Counted from the first letter of the stretch, positions 24,377 to 34,800 are shown. The stretch is DNA of 64,000 bases from Pontibacter rufus (GCF_015694705.1 NZ_JADQDR010000005.1:124001-188000), one strand, 5' to 3'. Numbers and translations are program-made. Notes: a model not told the origin generated them from the sequence alone.

Positions 24377-24942
24377 GGATGTCTTTTAAATTAATAAACC
24401 TCAGATTAGATTAAAAGCAGCTTCATTTACTTTAAATATTTTCCTTTCTGACGTGTGCCAAAGGTCACGACGTGCAGCCAGCCTCGCTTCCCCGGCTGTG
24501 CAGAGAATAATGCCGTATATACCTGACCTTTCCAAGGCTGTATACTGCGCGGCTTCCAACGGATAAGTTGTGCGTAAGCATGTATAAAGAGGATCGACTG
24601 TCAGGCGTTTTATAATTTTATAAACAGGCAACTCTTTTACTCTAAACACTTACTGCAAATCTGCAAGTCAGGATAAAATACTTTCAGAAAGAAACATAAA
24701 TTTTACCTTTCTCATAAAGCCCTGAAAAACTTTTCTGCAGAGCCATCCTACTGTCTCTCAGGGTACTTTACCTCACATTTAAAATTTTATAAAGGCTGCT
24801 TTAACATACTTATCCTGTTTTAAAATACATGTAATTTCATAATAAACATTGTAATATGTATAAATATATAAACAAATATAGTATATTAACGTTTTACATT
24901 TTTGATTTACTTATTTATACACTTTCAACCTAAACACACTTT
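24377..24942. other. AT-rich intergenic stretch upstream of the secreted glycosidase
   Basis: No convincing gene was found; an 82-codon open frame on the minus strand has no recognisable content. The last 130 bases are extremely AT-rich (runs such as ATATATAAACAAATATAG), which suits a promoter or regulator-binding region for the large glycosidase gene downstream. No exact TAnnTTTG element was identified. Confidence 0.5.
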
Positions 24943-27900
24943 ATGAAAAAGTATTACTTAGTGCTATTCTTGTTCATCTTTTCTAGGCTTGCATTCGCTC
25001 AGGAAAGTATTACTGTTCAGGCAAACACTGTTATCAAAGATGTGTCGCATCATCCGGTAGGTATTAATGTGGATTACCTGATGGATGACGATACTTATCT
25101 TCAGCCAGAAACGAGTACTACAAGTGCCCTGCAGGAAATGGGCGTCAAATTTTTGCGGTTTCCGGGCGGCGAAAAATCTGATAACTATATCTGGGGACAA
25201 TATCCATATACCTCGGCTAACCCTACCCTTGCATTATCAGGAGCCTGCCACTGGCCAAACGAAGACCCCAGGTTTGTGCTGGACGATCACAAGAACCTGA
25301 AGCCAACTACCCTTGACTTTGATGAGTTTATGGTCATGGTGAAAGAGACAGGAACTGAACCCTTGATTGTGGTAAATGGCGACGGATTTCACAACAATGG
25401 CGGCACCTGCGGCGGCGTACCCTCCCGCGACAGTCTGCTAATGGCAGCTAGGCAGTGGGTAAAATATGCTAACGTTGTGAAGAAATATAACATCAAATAT
25501 TGGATGATAGGCAACGAATCCTATCACAGCGCGGCTTATGACGGCGCTGTTTCAGCCAATGATTACCTGAACGATCTCATCGACTTTGCGCAGGCCATGA
25601 AAGCTGAAGATCCCAGTATTAAGATCGTAGTAAATGGCTTGTCAGACAGCTGGTGGGAAACTATTCTAAGCAACTCTACTGCCGCAGGTTTGATAGATTA
25701 CCTCGGCGTAAGTGTATATCCAATTTATAACTGGTCTACGGGTTATGATCATTACCGCACTACCTCTCCTAACTTTACCAGTAGTATAAACGTGGCCTCT
25801 AATGCTATTACAAAGTACGTAACCAATACCACGGACAGACAGCGTATTAAAGTTATCGCTACCGAATATAATACGATTGACTGGGCAGAAGGTGGATGGC
25901 TTAATCGCAACGATGTGGGGCATGCCCTGGTAGCCTTTGATATGCTCGGTAAGCTTTTACAGGTACCTAAACTGGATTTGGCTTTCTTCTGGAATACCAG
26001 GTATGTAGACAACCGTGAAATACCATTTAATGTATTCGATGCCCTGAGCAGCACCGGAAAGATGCAGGCGAATGGGTTAGCACTATCAGTATGGGGAAAA
26101 TACCTGCTGAATGATTTAGTTACAGTAAACAGTACAGCCAGTATTGTTTCTTATGCATCTAAAAGTGCGACCGGGCTAAACGTCTTTCTGTTAAACAAAG
26201 ACACGCAAGCCCATACTGTCGATCTTAATATAAATGATTTTGTCACCTCAGGCACGGCCGAAAGGTTTACGTATCAGGGCACATCAACCTCAGATACGGC
26301 TCCTGTTTTCGCACCATCAGATCCAGTGGCATCGCTATCTTCCGGCACCTCACAGTATTCCTTGCAAGTAGAACCTGCATCTATTACCGTGCTTAGATTT
26401 ACGAAAGCTATAGAAGTAAGCCAGCAGGTGTCGAGCCTGACGTTGGTGAATGCAGACAACGAAGCAGACCTGCAGGCGCTGGTGAACGGGAGCACTTTGA
26501 ACCTGGCAACGCTGCCCACCAGGAGCTTCAACATCCGGGCCAACACCAATCCTGCTACTGTGGGCAGCGTAAAGTTTACCTTAAGCGGCACACAGAGCAA
26601 AACGGCTACGGAAAGCGGCAAGCCTTACGCCCTGTTCGGCGATGACGTGCATGGCGACTACTACGCCTGGACGCCTGCTGTGGGAAGCTATACTTTAACA
26701 GCCACACCTTACACTGCCGCCAAAGGCGCAGGCACGGCAGGCACTACCCTGACGGTGAGCTTCACAGTGGTGGACCAGGCCCCGGAAGAGAACCAGCCGC
26801 TGATAAGCAACGTGTCTGCCACCACAGGCAATGCTTACACGGTCACAGATGTGGCAGCAGGCAAACTCATGTATACCGACCGTACTTACAAAATCACGTC
26901 TGTGCCTGCTTCTCTTGCTGGTGCATCGCTGATTCAGACGGCCAACAATGATAAATGGAATACCAGTACTTCGCTGCTGAGTTTCCGCCTGGCACAGAAA
27001 GCGACTGTCTACATCGCTTACGACCCGAGAGGCACCACGCTTCCTGCCTGGCTGAGCGGCTGGCAGAAGCTATCGGATAGATTAGGGGTAGATGATTCTA
27101 AAATCAGCAGCATGGATTTGTACAGCAAGAGCTTTGAAGCAGGAGAAGTAACGCTGGGCGGCAACAAGGCAAGCCCTGCTGCAGGCGCAGAGAACAACTA
27201 CCTGGTGCTGGCGCTGGCTGCTGTCACTCCGGCCACCTCTTCTGCGCTGGTGAGCAACGTCGCTGCTGCGAGCGGCCGCAGCTACAGCCTGGCAGAAGCA
27301 CAGGCTGGCGAGCTCATGTATACTGACCGTACTTATCAGATTACATCTGTGCCATCTTTTTTGCAGAATGCAGCGCTGATTCAGCCGGCCAATGACGATA
27401 AAAAAAGCACGAGCACTTCGCTGCTCTCTTTTGAGCTGTCGGAGCAGGCGGTTGTCTATGTGGCTTACGACCCGAGAGGCACCACGCTACCAGGCTGGCT
27501 GAGCGGCTGGCAGAAGCTCAGCGACAGATTAGGTGTGGATGATTCGCAGATAAGCAGCATGGACCTCTACAGCAAGAGCTTTGAAGCAGGAGAGGTAACG
27601 CTGGGTGGTAATCTGGCCAGTCCGGCAAGAGGTGCTCAGACGAATTACCTCGTCATTGCTGTACCCGCTAATCAGACGCTCACTGCCACACAAATTACAG
27701 CAGCGGTTGCGACAGAGAAATCCTCTCAGAACCCGAGTCTACGCGTATTTCCTAATCCAAATACGGGAAACCAGATATGGGTTGAACTCGGCAATTTGAC
27801 AAAAGAGGAGCAGGTCGCAATAACACTTTTTGAGCCGGTAACAGGCCGTAAATTGTTTAGGTACAGCTTCCGGGCCGATAGCTCCGGCGGCACTTCTTTC

Positions 27901-27999
27901 CAATTGCCTCTGAAACAAGCCTTAAAGCCAGGTTTATATCTGATAAACGTTGTTACAAAATCGGGAAAAGAGTATGCCAAGCTACTGGTTACGCAATAA
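24943..27999 (+). CDS. Large secreted glycosidase (clan GH-A, arabinofuranosidase-like) with T9SS tail
   Basis: A 1018-residue exported protein with a signal peptide (YYLVLFLFIFSRLAFAQ). Residues 20-485 form a TIM-barrel glycosidase resembling GH51/GH39 arabinofuranosidases: MGVKFLRFPGGEKSDNYIWG near the start, the acid/base Glu in YWMIGNESYHSA and the nucleophile Glu in VIATEYNTIDWAEGG. An Ig-like or carbohydrate-binding-like module (about 490-610) follows, then two near-identical modules of about 140 residues (619-757 and 767-909). The C-terminal 90 residues (SLRVFPNPNTGNQIWVE ... GLYLINVVTKSGKEYAKLLV) are a type A T9SS sorting domain, so the protein is exported across the outer membrane. 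Substrate specificity is inferred. Confidence 0.85.
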   Translation: MKKYYLVLFLFIFSRLAFAQESITVQANTVIKDVSHHPVGINVDYLMDDDTYLQPETSTTSALQEMGVKFLRFPGGEKSDNYIWGQYPYTSANPTLALSGACHWPNEDPRFVLDDHKNLKPTTLDFDEFMVMVKETGTEPLIVVNGDGFHNNGGTCGGVPSRDSLLMAARQWVKYANVVKKYNIKYWMIGNESYHSAAYDGAVSANDYLNDLIDFAQAMKAEDPSIKIVVNGLSDSWWETILSNSTAAGLIDYLGVSVYPIYNWSTGYDHYRTTSPNFTSSINVASNAITKYVTNTTDRQRIKVIATEYNTIDWAEGGWLNRNDVGHALVAFDMLGKLLQVPKLDLAFFWNTRYVDNREIPFNVFDALSSTGKMQANGLALSVWGKYLLNDLVTVNSTASIVSYASKSATGLNVFLLNKDTQAHTVDLNINDFVTSGTAERFTYQGTSTSDTAPVFAPSDPVASLSSGTSQYSLQVEPASITVLRFTKAIEVSQQVSSLTLVNADNEADLQALVNGSTLNLATLPTRSFNIRANTNPATVGSVKFTLSGTQSKTATESGKPYALFGDDVHGDYYAWTPAVGSYTLTATPYTAAKGAGTAGTTLTVSFTVVDQAPEENQPLISNVSATTGNAYTVTDVAAGKLMYTDRTYKITSVPASLAGASLIQTANNDKWNTSTSLLSFRLAQKATVYIAYDPRGTTLPAWLSGWQKLSDRLGVDDSKISSMDLYSKSFEAGEVTLGGNKASPAAGAENNYLVLALAAVTPATSSALVSNVAAASGRSYSLAEAQAGELMYTDRTYQITSVPSFLQNAALIQPANDDKKSTSTSLLSFELSEQAVVYVAYDPRGTTLPGWLSGWQKLSDRLGVDDSQISSMDLYSKSFEAGEVTLGGNLASPARGAQTNYLVIAVPANQTLTATQITAAVATEKSSQNPSLRVFPNPNTGNQIWVELGNLTKEEQVAITLFEPVTGRKLFRYSFRADSSGGTSFQLPLKQALKPGLYLINVVTKSGKEYAKLLVTQ
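26797..27669 (+). repeat. Tandem duplication of a 140-residue module inside the glycosidase
   Basis: Copy 1 begins at 26797 (PLISNVSATTGNAY) and copy 2 at 27241 (SALVSNVAAASGRSY). Shared segments include LMYTDRTY, ITSVP, TSTSLLSF, AYDPRGTTLP, WLSGWQKLSDRLGVDDS and ISSMDLYSKSFEAGEVTLGG, in the same order and spacing. DNA identity is high in the later parts, suggesting a recent duplication or gene conversion. Confidence 0.9.
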
Positions 28000-28373
28000 G
28001 TATCACTATGCTTTGCGTGAAGTAATAGCAAAATGAGGGATGCAGTCCTGCTTTTGGTAAGTTTTCTGTTCAGCAAGTAAAACTGCTTGCTTTATACTTA
28101 CCCTGAGAGTAATGCTACCGCTCATGAAGAGCACCGAATGTAATTTGTGGGCATATTGCTCCAAGACAGATAAAGATAATAGCCGCTTAATAAAATAAGC
28201 GGCTATTATCATTTATAGGAGCACAACCCTAAAAGTTGTGTAGGTAATAAGGACAACTTACGCGTAGCGGTACCTGTCAGGTGGCATGGATTTATCCAAT
28301 CCGGAACAAGTTTGGCTGCCTAAGCGTAAGAACAGCATAAATAATATACACAAGCAATTAACAGACACAAGCA
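28000..28373. other. Intergenic stretch with terminator
   Basis: No gene was seen. A TTATACTT octamer lies at 28092-28099, and a perfect hairpin at 28175-28210 probably terminates the glycosidase transcript. The rest should hold the promoter of the small lipoprotein gene, but no clear TAnnTTTG match was found. Confidence 0.5.
28175..28210. terminator. Hairpin downstream of the glycosidase gene
   Basis: GATAATAGCCGCTTA (28175-28189) pairs perfectly with TAAGCGGCTATTATC (28196-28210), with a 6-base loop. Confidence 0.8.
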
Positions 28374-28658
28374 ATGAAAACATCTACATCCACATATAGC
28401 AAAATCGCTTCAGCAGGCTTTATGCTGCTTTTCCCTATCATGTCCGGTTGCTCCGTATTTTCCGGAAATGACTTGTCCGATTCGCCGGCCGTGGCTGCAC
28501 AGCAGCAAAGGATAGAAGCACTCAAAGCAGATGTGAAAGAAGCCGAGCGATATACAGAAGAGGCAGAACAGCGAGAAAAAGCAGCCAAGAGTCGCCTTAA
28601 AGCTGCTGAACATGAGCTAAAAGCAGCTGAGGCACAGGCCAAACGCAGAGGCTACTAA
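28374..28658 (+). CDS. Small coiled-coil lipoprotein
   Basis: A 94-residue protein with a lipoprotein signal (FMLLFPIMSGC, Cys at about 26). The mature part is one long charged helix (AAQQQRIEALKADVKEAERY, then TEEAEQREKAAKSRLKAAEH) with heptad character, likely a coiled coil. It resembles in plan, not in sequence, small Lpp-type envelope lipoproteins. It is a single gene closed by a strong terminator. Function is unknown; structural or tethering roles are only suggested by the shape. Confidence 0.75.
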   Translation: MKTSTSTYSKIASAGFMLLFPIMSGCSVFSGNDLSDSPAVAAQQQRIEALKADVKEAERYTEEAEQREKAAKSRLKAAEHELKAAEAQAKRRGY

Positions 28659-28744
28659 AATTTTATAACTGAACCGCACGTTTCGTCTTTGTCAGATAAG
28701 AGCAAATAAGCTGCTGCTTATCCGGGAGGAACCGGCAAGTTCTT

Positions 28745-28792
28745 ATAATTCAAAAGCCACTTATCGGGTGATAAGTGGCTTTTGAATTATAG
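28745..28792. terminator. Strong terminator after the small lipoprotein gene
   Basis: A perfect 22-bp stem (28745-28766 with 28771-28792) and a GGGT loop. A/T-rich outer ends on both sides allow bidirectional action. Confidence 0.85.
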
Positions 28793-28928
28793 AGATATTC
28801 CGAAATAGGGATTCCCCTCCTGCATCGCTAAAAAATAAGGGTGAGGAATATCTGCCTTACAATGTGCTTAGCTGCATTCTCTCAAGAGATAAAGTTTTTC
28901 AAGAGTAATGCAGTAAATGTTTGGCTTT

Positions 28929-29156
28929 TTAGTAGCGGAAGAGGAAATTAGTGCCGTTCCGTATCCATTTCTCGAAGAAAGAGTTATCGTTATACTCACC
29001 TGAAAGTAGTTCAAAGCCATCTGTGTTCTTGTTGGAGCGTGAGTCCATGAAACTGGCTAATGAATCCTGGTTATTTGGCTCCCACTCCTGCCCTTTTTGC
29101 AAAGCGACACACAGGTATTCGCGTGTTGTGTTATCAACTAAATATTTTCTGTTCAT
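28929..29156 (-). CDS. Small hypothetical protein (75 residues)
   Basis: Not recognised. The frame has a normal ATG and a plausible composition: NRKYLVDNTTREYLCVALQK, GQEWEPNNQDSLASFMDSRS and a C-terminal FEKWIRNGTNFLFRY. It has no signal peptide or membrane segment. It stands alone, facing away from the P1 peptidase gene. It could be a genuine small cytoplasmic protein; its lack of overlap with any other gene is the main support. Confidence 0.5.
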   Translation of the reverse strand: MNRKYLVDNTTREYLCVALQKGQEWEPNNQDSLASFMDSRSNKNTDGFELLSGEYNDNSFFEKWIRNGTNFLFRY

Positions 29157-29499
29157 TTATGTAAGTTATGCATAAATATTCGGATAACAACAATTTATCA
29201 GAAAAATATTGTTTTTTATTTATCAAACAATACTCCTCCTCCAGAAGAATACAAATTTTGCCGGATTACCAAATGGAAGATGATGCTGCCATGATAAATA
29301 CTTATTTGGCTTTTTAACCTGATAGCTATATTATTTAGTACCAAAATTATACCTTAACAGTTAAATAGTATACTGTCTTCTTTGCAACTCCCCACTTTGC
29401 ATGCCTGAACATTGTCATTAAAGCCCAGGTATAAACAAGAATCATAAAGATGAACCGAAACTTTTCTGATACATTTACTTCTGGCAGATATTAAAATAA
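29157..29499. other. Divergent intergenic region
   Basis: AT-rich region between the small hypothetical gene and the P1 peptidase gene, which are divergently oriented. No RNA gene, repeat or exact -7 element was found; it presumably holds both promoters. Confidence 0.4.
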
Positions 29500-30636
29500 A
29501 TGAGATCAGTTTTTATATTTCTCTTGATGATTGCTTCAACATCGCAGACGTGGAGCCAGGAACACAGGCGGGCACGGGACTATGGTATCCATATTGGCGT
29601 GCTGCCTACGGGAGACAACAACGCTATTACCGATGTAAGTGGCGTAAAAGTAGGCCATACTACCATCATCCATGGAAATCATACACGGACTGGCGTTACA
29701 GCGATTCTGCCCCATGAGGGGAATATTTTTCAGCAGAAAGTGCCGGCTGCTGTATATGTTGGCAATGGCTTCGGGAAATTGGCTGGCAGCACGCAGGTGC
29801 AGGAACTAGGCAATCTGGAAACGCCTGTTATCCTTACCAATACGCTAAGTGTCGGAACGGCCATGAATGCTGTGGTGGACTGGATATTGCAGCAGGCTGG
29901 CAACGAAGACGTGCAGTCAGTAAATGCGGTTGTAGGAGAAACAAACGATGGCTACCTGAACGACATACGCGACAGACAGGTAACCGAAAAGCACGTAACC
30001 GCCGCCATAACGCAGGCCAAAGGGGGCGCCGTGGCCGAAGGTAACGTAGGCGCCGGGACAGGCACGATGTGCTTTGGCTTTAAAGGCGGTATCGGAACGT
30101 CTTCGCGACAGCTACCCGAAAGCCTAGGCGGCTATAGCGTCGGGGTGCTCGTACAAACTAACTTCGGCGGCGTGTTGCAGATCGGCGGGGTGCCGGTTGG
30201 CGAGGAGTTACAACAGTTTTACCTGAGCCAGCACCTGCAAGACCATGCGGACGGCTCATGCATGATAGTAGTGGCCACAGATGCTCCCGTGGATGCCCGT
30301 AACCTGGAGCGCATCGCCAAACGCGCCATCATGGGGCTGGCTAAAACCGGCGGTATTGCCTCGAACGGCAGCGGCGATTATGTTATAGCTTTCTCCTCTC
30401 ACCCTGGTGTACGTGTGCCGCATACTTCCGCCTCCAAAACACAAACCGTGACTTTGCTTCGTAATGATGAAATGTCGCCGTTGTTTATGGCCACCATCGA
30501 AGCCACGGAAGAGGCGATTATCAACTCGCTGTTTATGGCAGAGACCATGGAAGGAAAAGAACAGCACAAAGCACAATCCCTGCCGCTTGATAAAGTTATT
30601 CAAATATTAAGAAAGCACAATGCCATCAATCCCTAA
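29500..30636 (+). CDS. Secreted P1 family (S58, DmpA-like) peptidase
   Basis: A 378-residue exported protein (signal FIFLLMIASTSQTWSQ) of the DmpA/BapA aminopeptidase family, whose members are self-cleaving Ntn-type hydrolases. Family features are the start RARDYGIHIGVLPTGDNNAI, TDVSGVKVGHTTI, the Asn-rich VGETNDGYLND and the Gly-rich GNVGAGTGTMCFGFKGG. At the self-cleavage point, where the family usually has Ser (or another residue) before Asn, this protein has GVLVQTNFGG, so Thr is the presumed nucleophile. The C-terminus overlaps the start of the next gene by 17 bases, indicating co-expression. Confidence 0.88.
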   Translation: MRSVFIFLLMIASTSQTWSQEHRRARDYGIHIGVLPTGDNNAITDVSGVKVGHTTIIHGNHTRTGVTAILPHEGNIFQQKVPAAVYVGNGFGKLAGSTQVQELGNLETPVILTNTLSVGTAMNAVVDWILQQAGNEDVQSVNAVVGETNDGYLNDIRDRQVTEKHVTAAITQAKGGAVAEGNVGAGTGTMCFGFKGGIGTSSRQLPESLGGYSVGVLVQTNFGGVLQIGGVPVGEELQQFYLSQHLQDHADGSCMIVVATDAPVDARNLERIAKRAIMGLAKTGGIASNGSGDYVIAFSSHPGVRVPHTSASKTQTVTLLRNDEMSPLFMATIEATEEAIINSLFMAETMEGKEQHKAQSLPLDKVIQILRKHNAINP

Positions 30637-31477
30637 ACTATATGCCTTTCTGCGTGGCGAAATCTTACCCTTAGATGAGGCCTTCCTGCACGTAAGCGAC
30701 CTTTCCATTCAGAGAGGTTACGGTGTTTTTGATTTCCTGAAAGTGCAGGACGGGCACCCCTTGTTTATGAATGAGTACCTGGCCCGCTTTTACGAATCGG
30801 CCAGGCTGATGGGATTGTCTGTTCCGGTACCCGATCATACGCTGAAAGCAGCCATACATGAACTTATTCTCAAGAATAACCTGCCCCTTTCAGGTATAAA
30901 AATGATTCTGACAGGAGGTTACTCCGCGAATGGCTATAATCCGGCTGCCCCTAACCTGATTATCCTGCAGCAGCCCCTTTCGTTACCAGACCAGGCGCTG
31001 GTTCATAAAGGCATCAAAATAATTACACATGCGTACGTGCGCGAATTAGCTCAGGCCAAAACAATCAACTATACGATGGGTATCCGGCTCATCAACGAAA
31101 TAAAGGCAAGAGGAGCAGATGATGTCCTTTATCACCACGAAGGTATTGTAACAGAGTTGCCGCGCTGCAATTTTTTTATCATAAAGCAGGACAAGACGGT
31201 GGCCACGCCCGGACAGGATGTGTTGCCGGGTATCACCAGGAAGCACGTGCTGGAGCTGGCCGGCAGCAAGTATAAAACGGAAGAAGGAACCATTACCCTG
31301 GACGATGTTTTTGCAGCCAAAGAAGCTTTTCTCACCAGCACCACGAAAAGAATACTTCCTGTGGTGCAGGTAGATGACATGATAATCGGTGACGGGAAAC
31401 CAGGGCCAGTTTCCCTTTCGTTGCTTGCAGATTTAATTTCGCTGGAGCAGGCGCAACTCGCGACAGGAAAAAAGTAA
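30620..31477 (+). CDS. Class IV aminotransferase
   Basis: A 285-residue PLP enzyme of fold type IV (branched-chain or D-amino acid aminotransferase, or aminodeoxychorismate lyase). It contains the early Arg region DLSIQRGYGVFDFLKV, the cofactor Lys in AKTINYTMGIRLIN (Lys after Ala), ITELPRCNFF-type Glu (VTELPRCNFFIIK) and LTSTTKRILPVVQVD near the end. It overlaps the P1 peptidase gene by 17 bases. A joint role in peptide or D-amino acid turnover is possible but only inferred. It is followed by about 400 bases before tamB. Confidence 0.85.
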   Translation: MPSIPKLYAFLRGEILPLDEAFLHVSDLSIQRGYGVFDFLKVQDGHPLFMNEYLARFYESARLMGLSVPVPDHTLKAAIHELILKNNLPLSGIKMILTGGYSANGYNPAAPNLIILQQPLSLPDQALVHKGIKIITHAYVRELAQAKTINYTMGIRLINEIKARGADDVLYHHEGIVTELPRCNFFIIKQDKTVATPGQDVLPGITRKHVLELAGSKYKTEEGTITLDDVFAAKEAFLTSTTKRILPVVQVDDMIIGDGKPGPVSLSLLADLISLEQAQLATGKK

Positions 31478-31880
31478 CATTAGCTACAAAACTCAACTAC
31501 AGCTTTCCGGAAATCTGACAGACGCAGAAAAAATTTATAAGCCAGTTAGTTAATCTTGTTCTTTCCATAGGTATAAAGGGGAAAAACTTACCGGAAATTT
31601 ATTTCCTTGTAGTATATGTATCTGGCAATCACCAAAGTATAATCCGCCAGAGCAGTCAATTCAGCGGCTGGTATAAAATCCGGGCATCTCCAATCCTTTC
31701 ATAGGTAAAAAAGCCTTTTCTACCAGTTTCCGGCAATATTCTGCTGCCTCCTTCTATCCTTCTGCCTGTAAATACGTATGGCAATACAGCACTCTAAATT
31801 TAAAAGCCATCGCATCTGCCAAACATATAGGAAAAGTTGTACTGGAGGTACTGCTCTGGATACTTCTGTTTATTATAGGA
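31478..31880. other. Region upstream of tamB containing its missing N-terminus
   Basis: The first part holds an AAGTATAA octamer (31635-31642) and no gene. From 31677 the tamB frame is open without any ATG, GTG or TTG until 31881, and encodes a clear membrane anchor (KVVLEVLLWILLFIIGL). An ATG at 31778 starts a different frame that would enter the tamB frame if one A of the run at 31802-31805 were absent. Confidence 0.65.
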
Positions 31881-34800
31881 TTGATTGTACTCATAGTGGT
31901 GGCTTTGCAGTTTCCGCAGGTACAGAACTATGTGGCACACAAAGGTGCCTCCTACCTCTCCGACACACTCGATACTGAAGTCAGGATTGGCGGTTTTACC
32001 ACCGACTGGCGCAATGCTATTGTACTGAAAGATGTATATGTGGAAGATCAGCAGCAGGACACCTTATGGTACAGCCAGCGCCTGGGTATTGACATAATGT
32101 TGTGGTCGCTGCTGCAGGGCGAAGTAAACATCGGCCGTATCAGCCTGGAGCACGCCACCGCCAACTTACACATCCGCCCTGACAGCTCCTCTAACTTCGG
32201 ATTTATTATGGAGGCATTTGCCACGGATACCACGGTAGCTCAACCTGTTGACACCACTTCCTCTGCCTTAGCCATTAACCTGGATGTGATAAACCTGGAA
32301 GACGTACATGTAAACTTCCGGGATGAACCAGGCGGGAACTGGATAAAAGGACATGTGGGCCATTTGCTCACCACCATGGAGGAACTGGATTTGGATGCAC
32401 AGCGCTACCTGGTGGATGAAGTGGAGCTGGAAAACACAGCTTTCAGCTATACACAAACCAAGCTGCCGCCGCCTGATACAACAGAATCCGAGCCACTGGA
32501 AATGGAATTCGGGATCAACCGTGTTGCTTTAGATAATGTGAAGCTAAATTATAACAGCCAGCCTGCTGAGCAAAGCATTGCCTTGAATATAGGTCAATCG
32601 GAACTGGAGGCCCAAAAGATTGACCTGATAAATGCACGCATAGATCTGGATAAGTTTGCGTTGCACAACACAGATGTAATTTATAAGCAGGACAAGTATA
32701 AACCGACAGACTCGCTGGCGGTGAACCCGCAGAAAACTGTGCAGGAACTTGATTCGGCGGTAGAACAGGCCAGCGGCGAACCGGCTAACTGGATTGTAAC
32801 GCTGGACGCACTGGATGTATCGGATCTAGATGTGAAGTTCGACAACTTTAATGCCCCCGCACAACCGCAGGGCATGGATTACGATCACCTGCTGTTCCGG
32901 AACATTGCAGTAGATGCCAATGATATTTATTATAGCCTTAACCGTACCACGGTTGATCTGAACCAGTTGAAGCTACAGGAGAAAAGCGGCTTTCAGGTGA
33001 AGAACTTCCAGGCTGCGATAACATTCGACTCCACCCATACCGAACTGGCAAATCTTGATCTCGTAACCGGCAACAGCCACCTGCAGCGCCACCTGGCTGT
33101 TGGCTATCCGTCGCTGGATGCTGTTGCAGAAAACCCGGAGCAACTTACCCTGGATCTGGATATTCAGAACAGCGTTATTGGGATGCAGGATGCTTTATAC
33201 TTTGCCCCTTACCTGGCTGAGAACCCTTCCTTTAAAAGTATAGCCAAAGCAAACCTGCAAGTGGACGGGCAGGTGGAAGGAAGCCTTGAGAATCTGCATG
33301 TGCGGCAACTGAACATGTCCGGCCTGCAGGGCACCGAGATCGCCGTAACCGGAGACATCCGGAACGCAACTGATCCAAATAAGCTATACATGGATTTGCG
33401 CATTAACCAGTTGGCAACTACCCGAACGGATATCAGGGCGCTGACGCCTCCGGGTACGCTCCCTACCAACATCCGCATACCGGCACAGCTCAGCATGACG
33501 GGCACTTACAAAGGCAGCCTGACAGCATTTGATGCCAATGCAGATCTGCGCAGCAGTTACGGCAACATGAAAGCCGTGGTAAACATGGACCCGGGCCCTG
33601 CAGGTTCAGAGCCATTTACAGCCAGCATAAGCACCAACCGTTTTAACCTGGGCCAGCTGTTTACCGACAGCCTGGGCGTAGGAATTATTGCGCTCAATGC
33701 CACTGCAAAAGGAACAGGGCTTACACCCGAAACCATGCGGGCACAGGTGAAAGCCGATATCAAGACGCTGGAGTATAATAATTATACTTACAACAACATC
33801 GATGTAAATGCCAACATCAACCGCAACCTGTATACTGTTGCGGCCACTGCAGAAGATAAGAACCTAGACTTTGATCTGAAAGGCGATTTTAACCTGCGCA
33901 ATAGCGATCAACCATCATATACCTTTGACCTCGATCTGGACGAAGCCAACCTGATGGCACTAAACTTTTATCCGGAGCAGTTGAGCGTAACAGGAAACAT
34001 GACCGGCAGCTTTACGGGCATGGAGCCCAGCACCATAAGCGGCACCCTGGAGGCAGAAGATCTGGTAATAACACTGAATGAAAATGTATATCCCCTTGAC
34101 TCTTTGGCATTGACGCTGCAGCAAAACGGAGAAGGAGCCGCCATTCTGCTGCAGTCGGAGTTGCTGAATGCGGATATGCAGTTCCAAAATACACTGGCTA
34201 CGCTGCCCATTGCACTGCAAAAGCATTTTTCTGATTACTTCGACCTGCAGCCTGACCCACCATATCCTGCAGAAACCAACCTGGAAGATTTTAAAGTGCA
34301 ACTGCAACTGAAGGATACAAAGTTACTTACCGCTTTTGTGCCCGGGCTGGAGAAACTTGCAGCAGCAAACCCCATCACGGCTACTTATAATGGCGAAACG
34401 CAGGCACTGCAGTTGGATGGCACCATCAATACCATTACTTATACCGGTTATACTTTAAAAGACCTTGCGTTACAAGTGCGTGGCGACGAGAATGCACTGA
34501 ACTATAGCATCAACCTCGAACAATTGATATCACCATCCCTGAAAGTAGATAATGTTTCTTTCACAGGCGCTGCGCGCGATAATGATATGACAATCAAACT
34601 GGCGGTGGCTGGTAACGGCGAACACGAGCAGTTCGTAATTGGCGGCCTGCTCAACAGCTTAGGGCCCGGCTACCGCTTTTCCTTTAACCCCGACCAGCTT
34701 GTAATTAACGGCGACAGATGGACAGTGCCTGCAGAAAACTACCTGCAATATGATACCAACCTGCTATATGCCAACAACATTCAGTTGCAACATGACAACA

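Noticed and set aside
24401-24649. 82-codon minus-strand open frame in the AT-rich gap
   Set aside because: No recognisable motif, no signal peptide and poor support for a start; kept only as part of the intergenic description.
31778-31978. 66-codon frame starting MAIQHSKFK as a separate gene
   Set aside because: After the first nine codons it reads as shifted tamB DNA; it is better seen as the possible true tamB start before a frame change.
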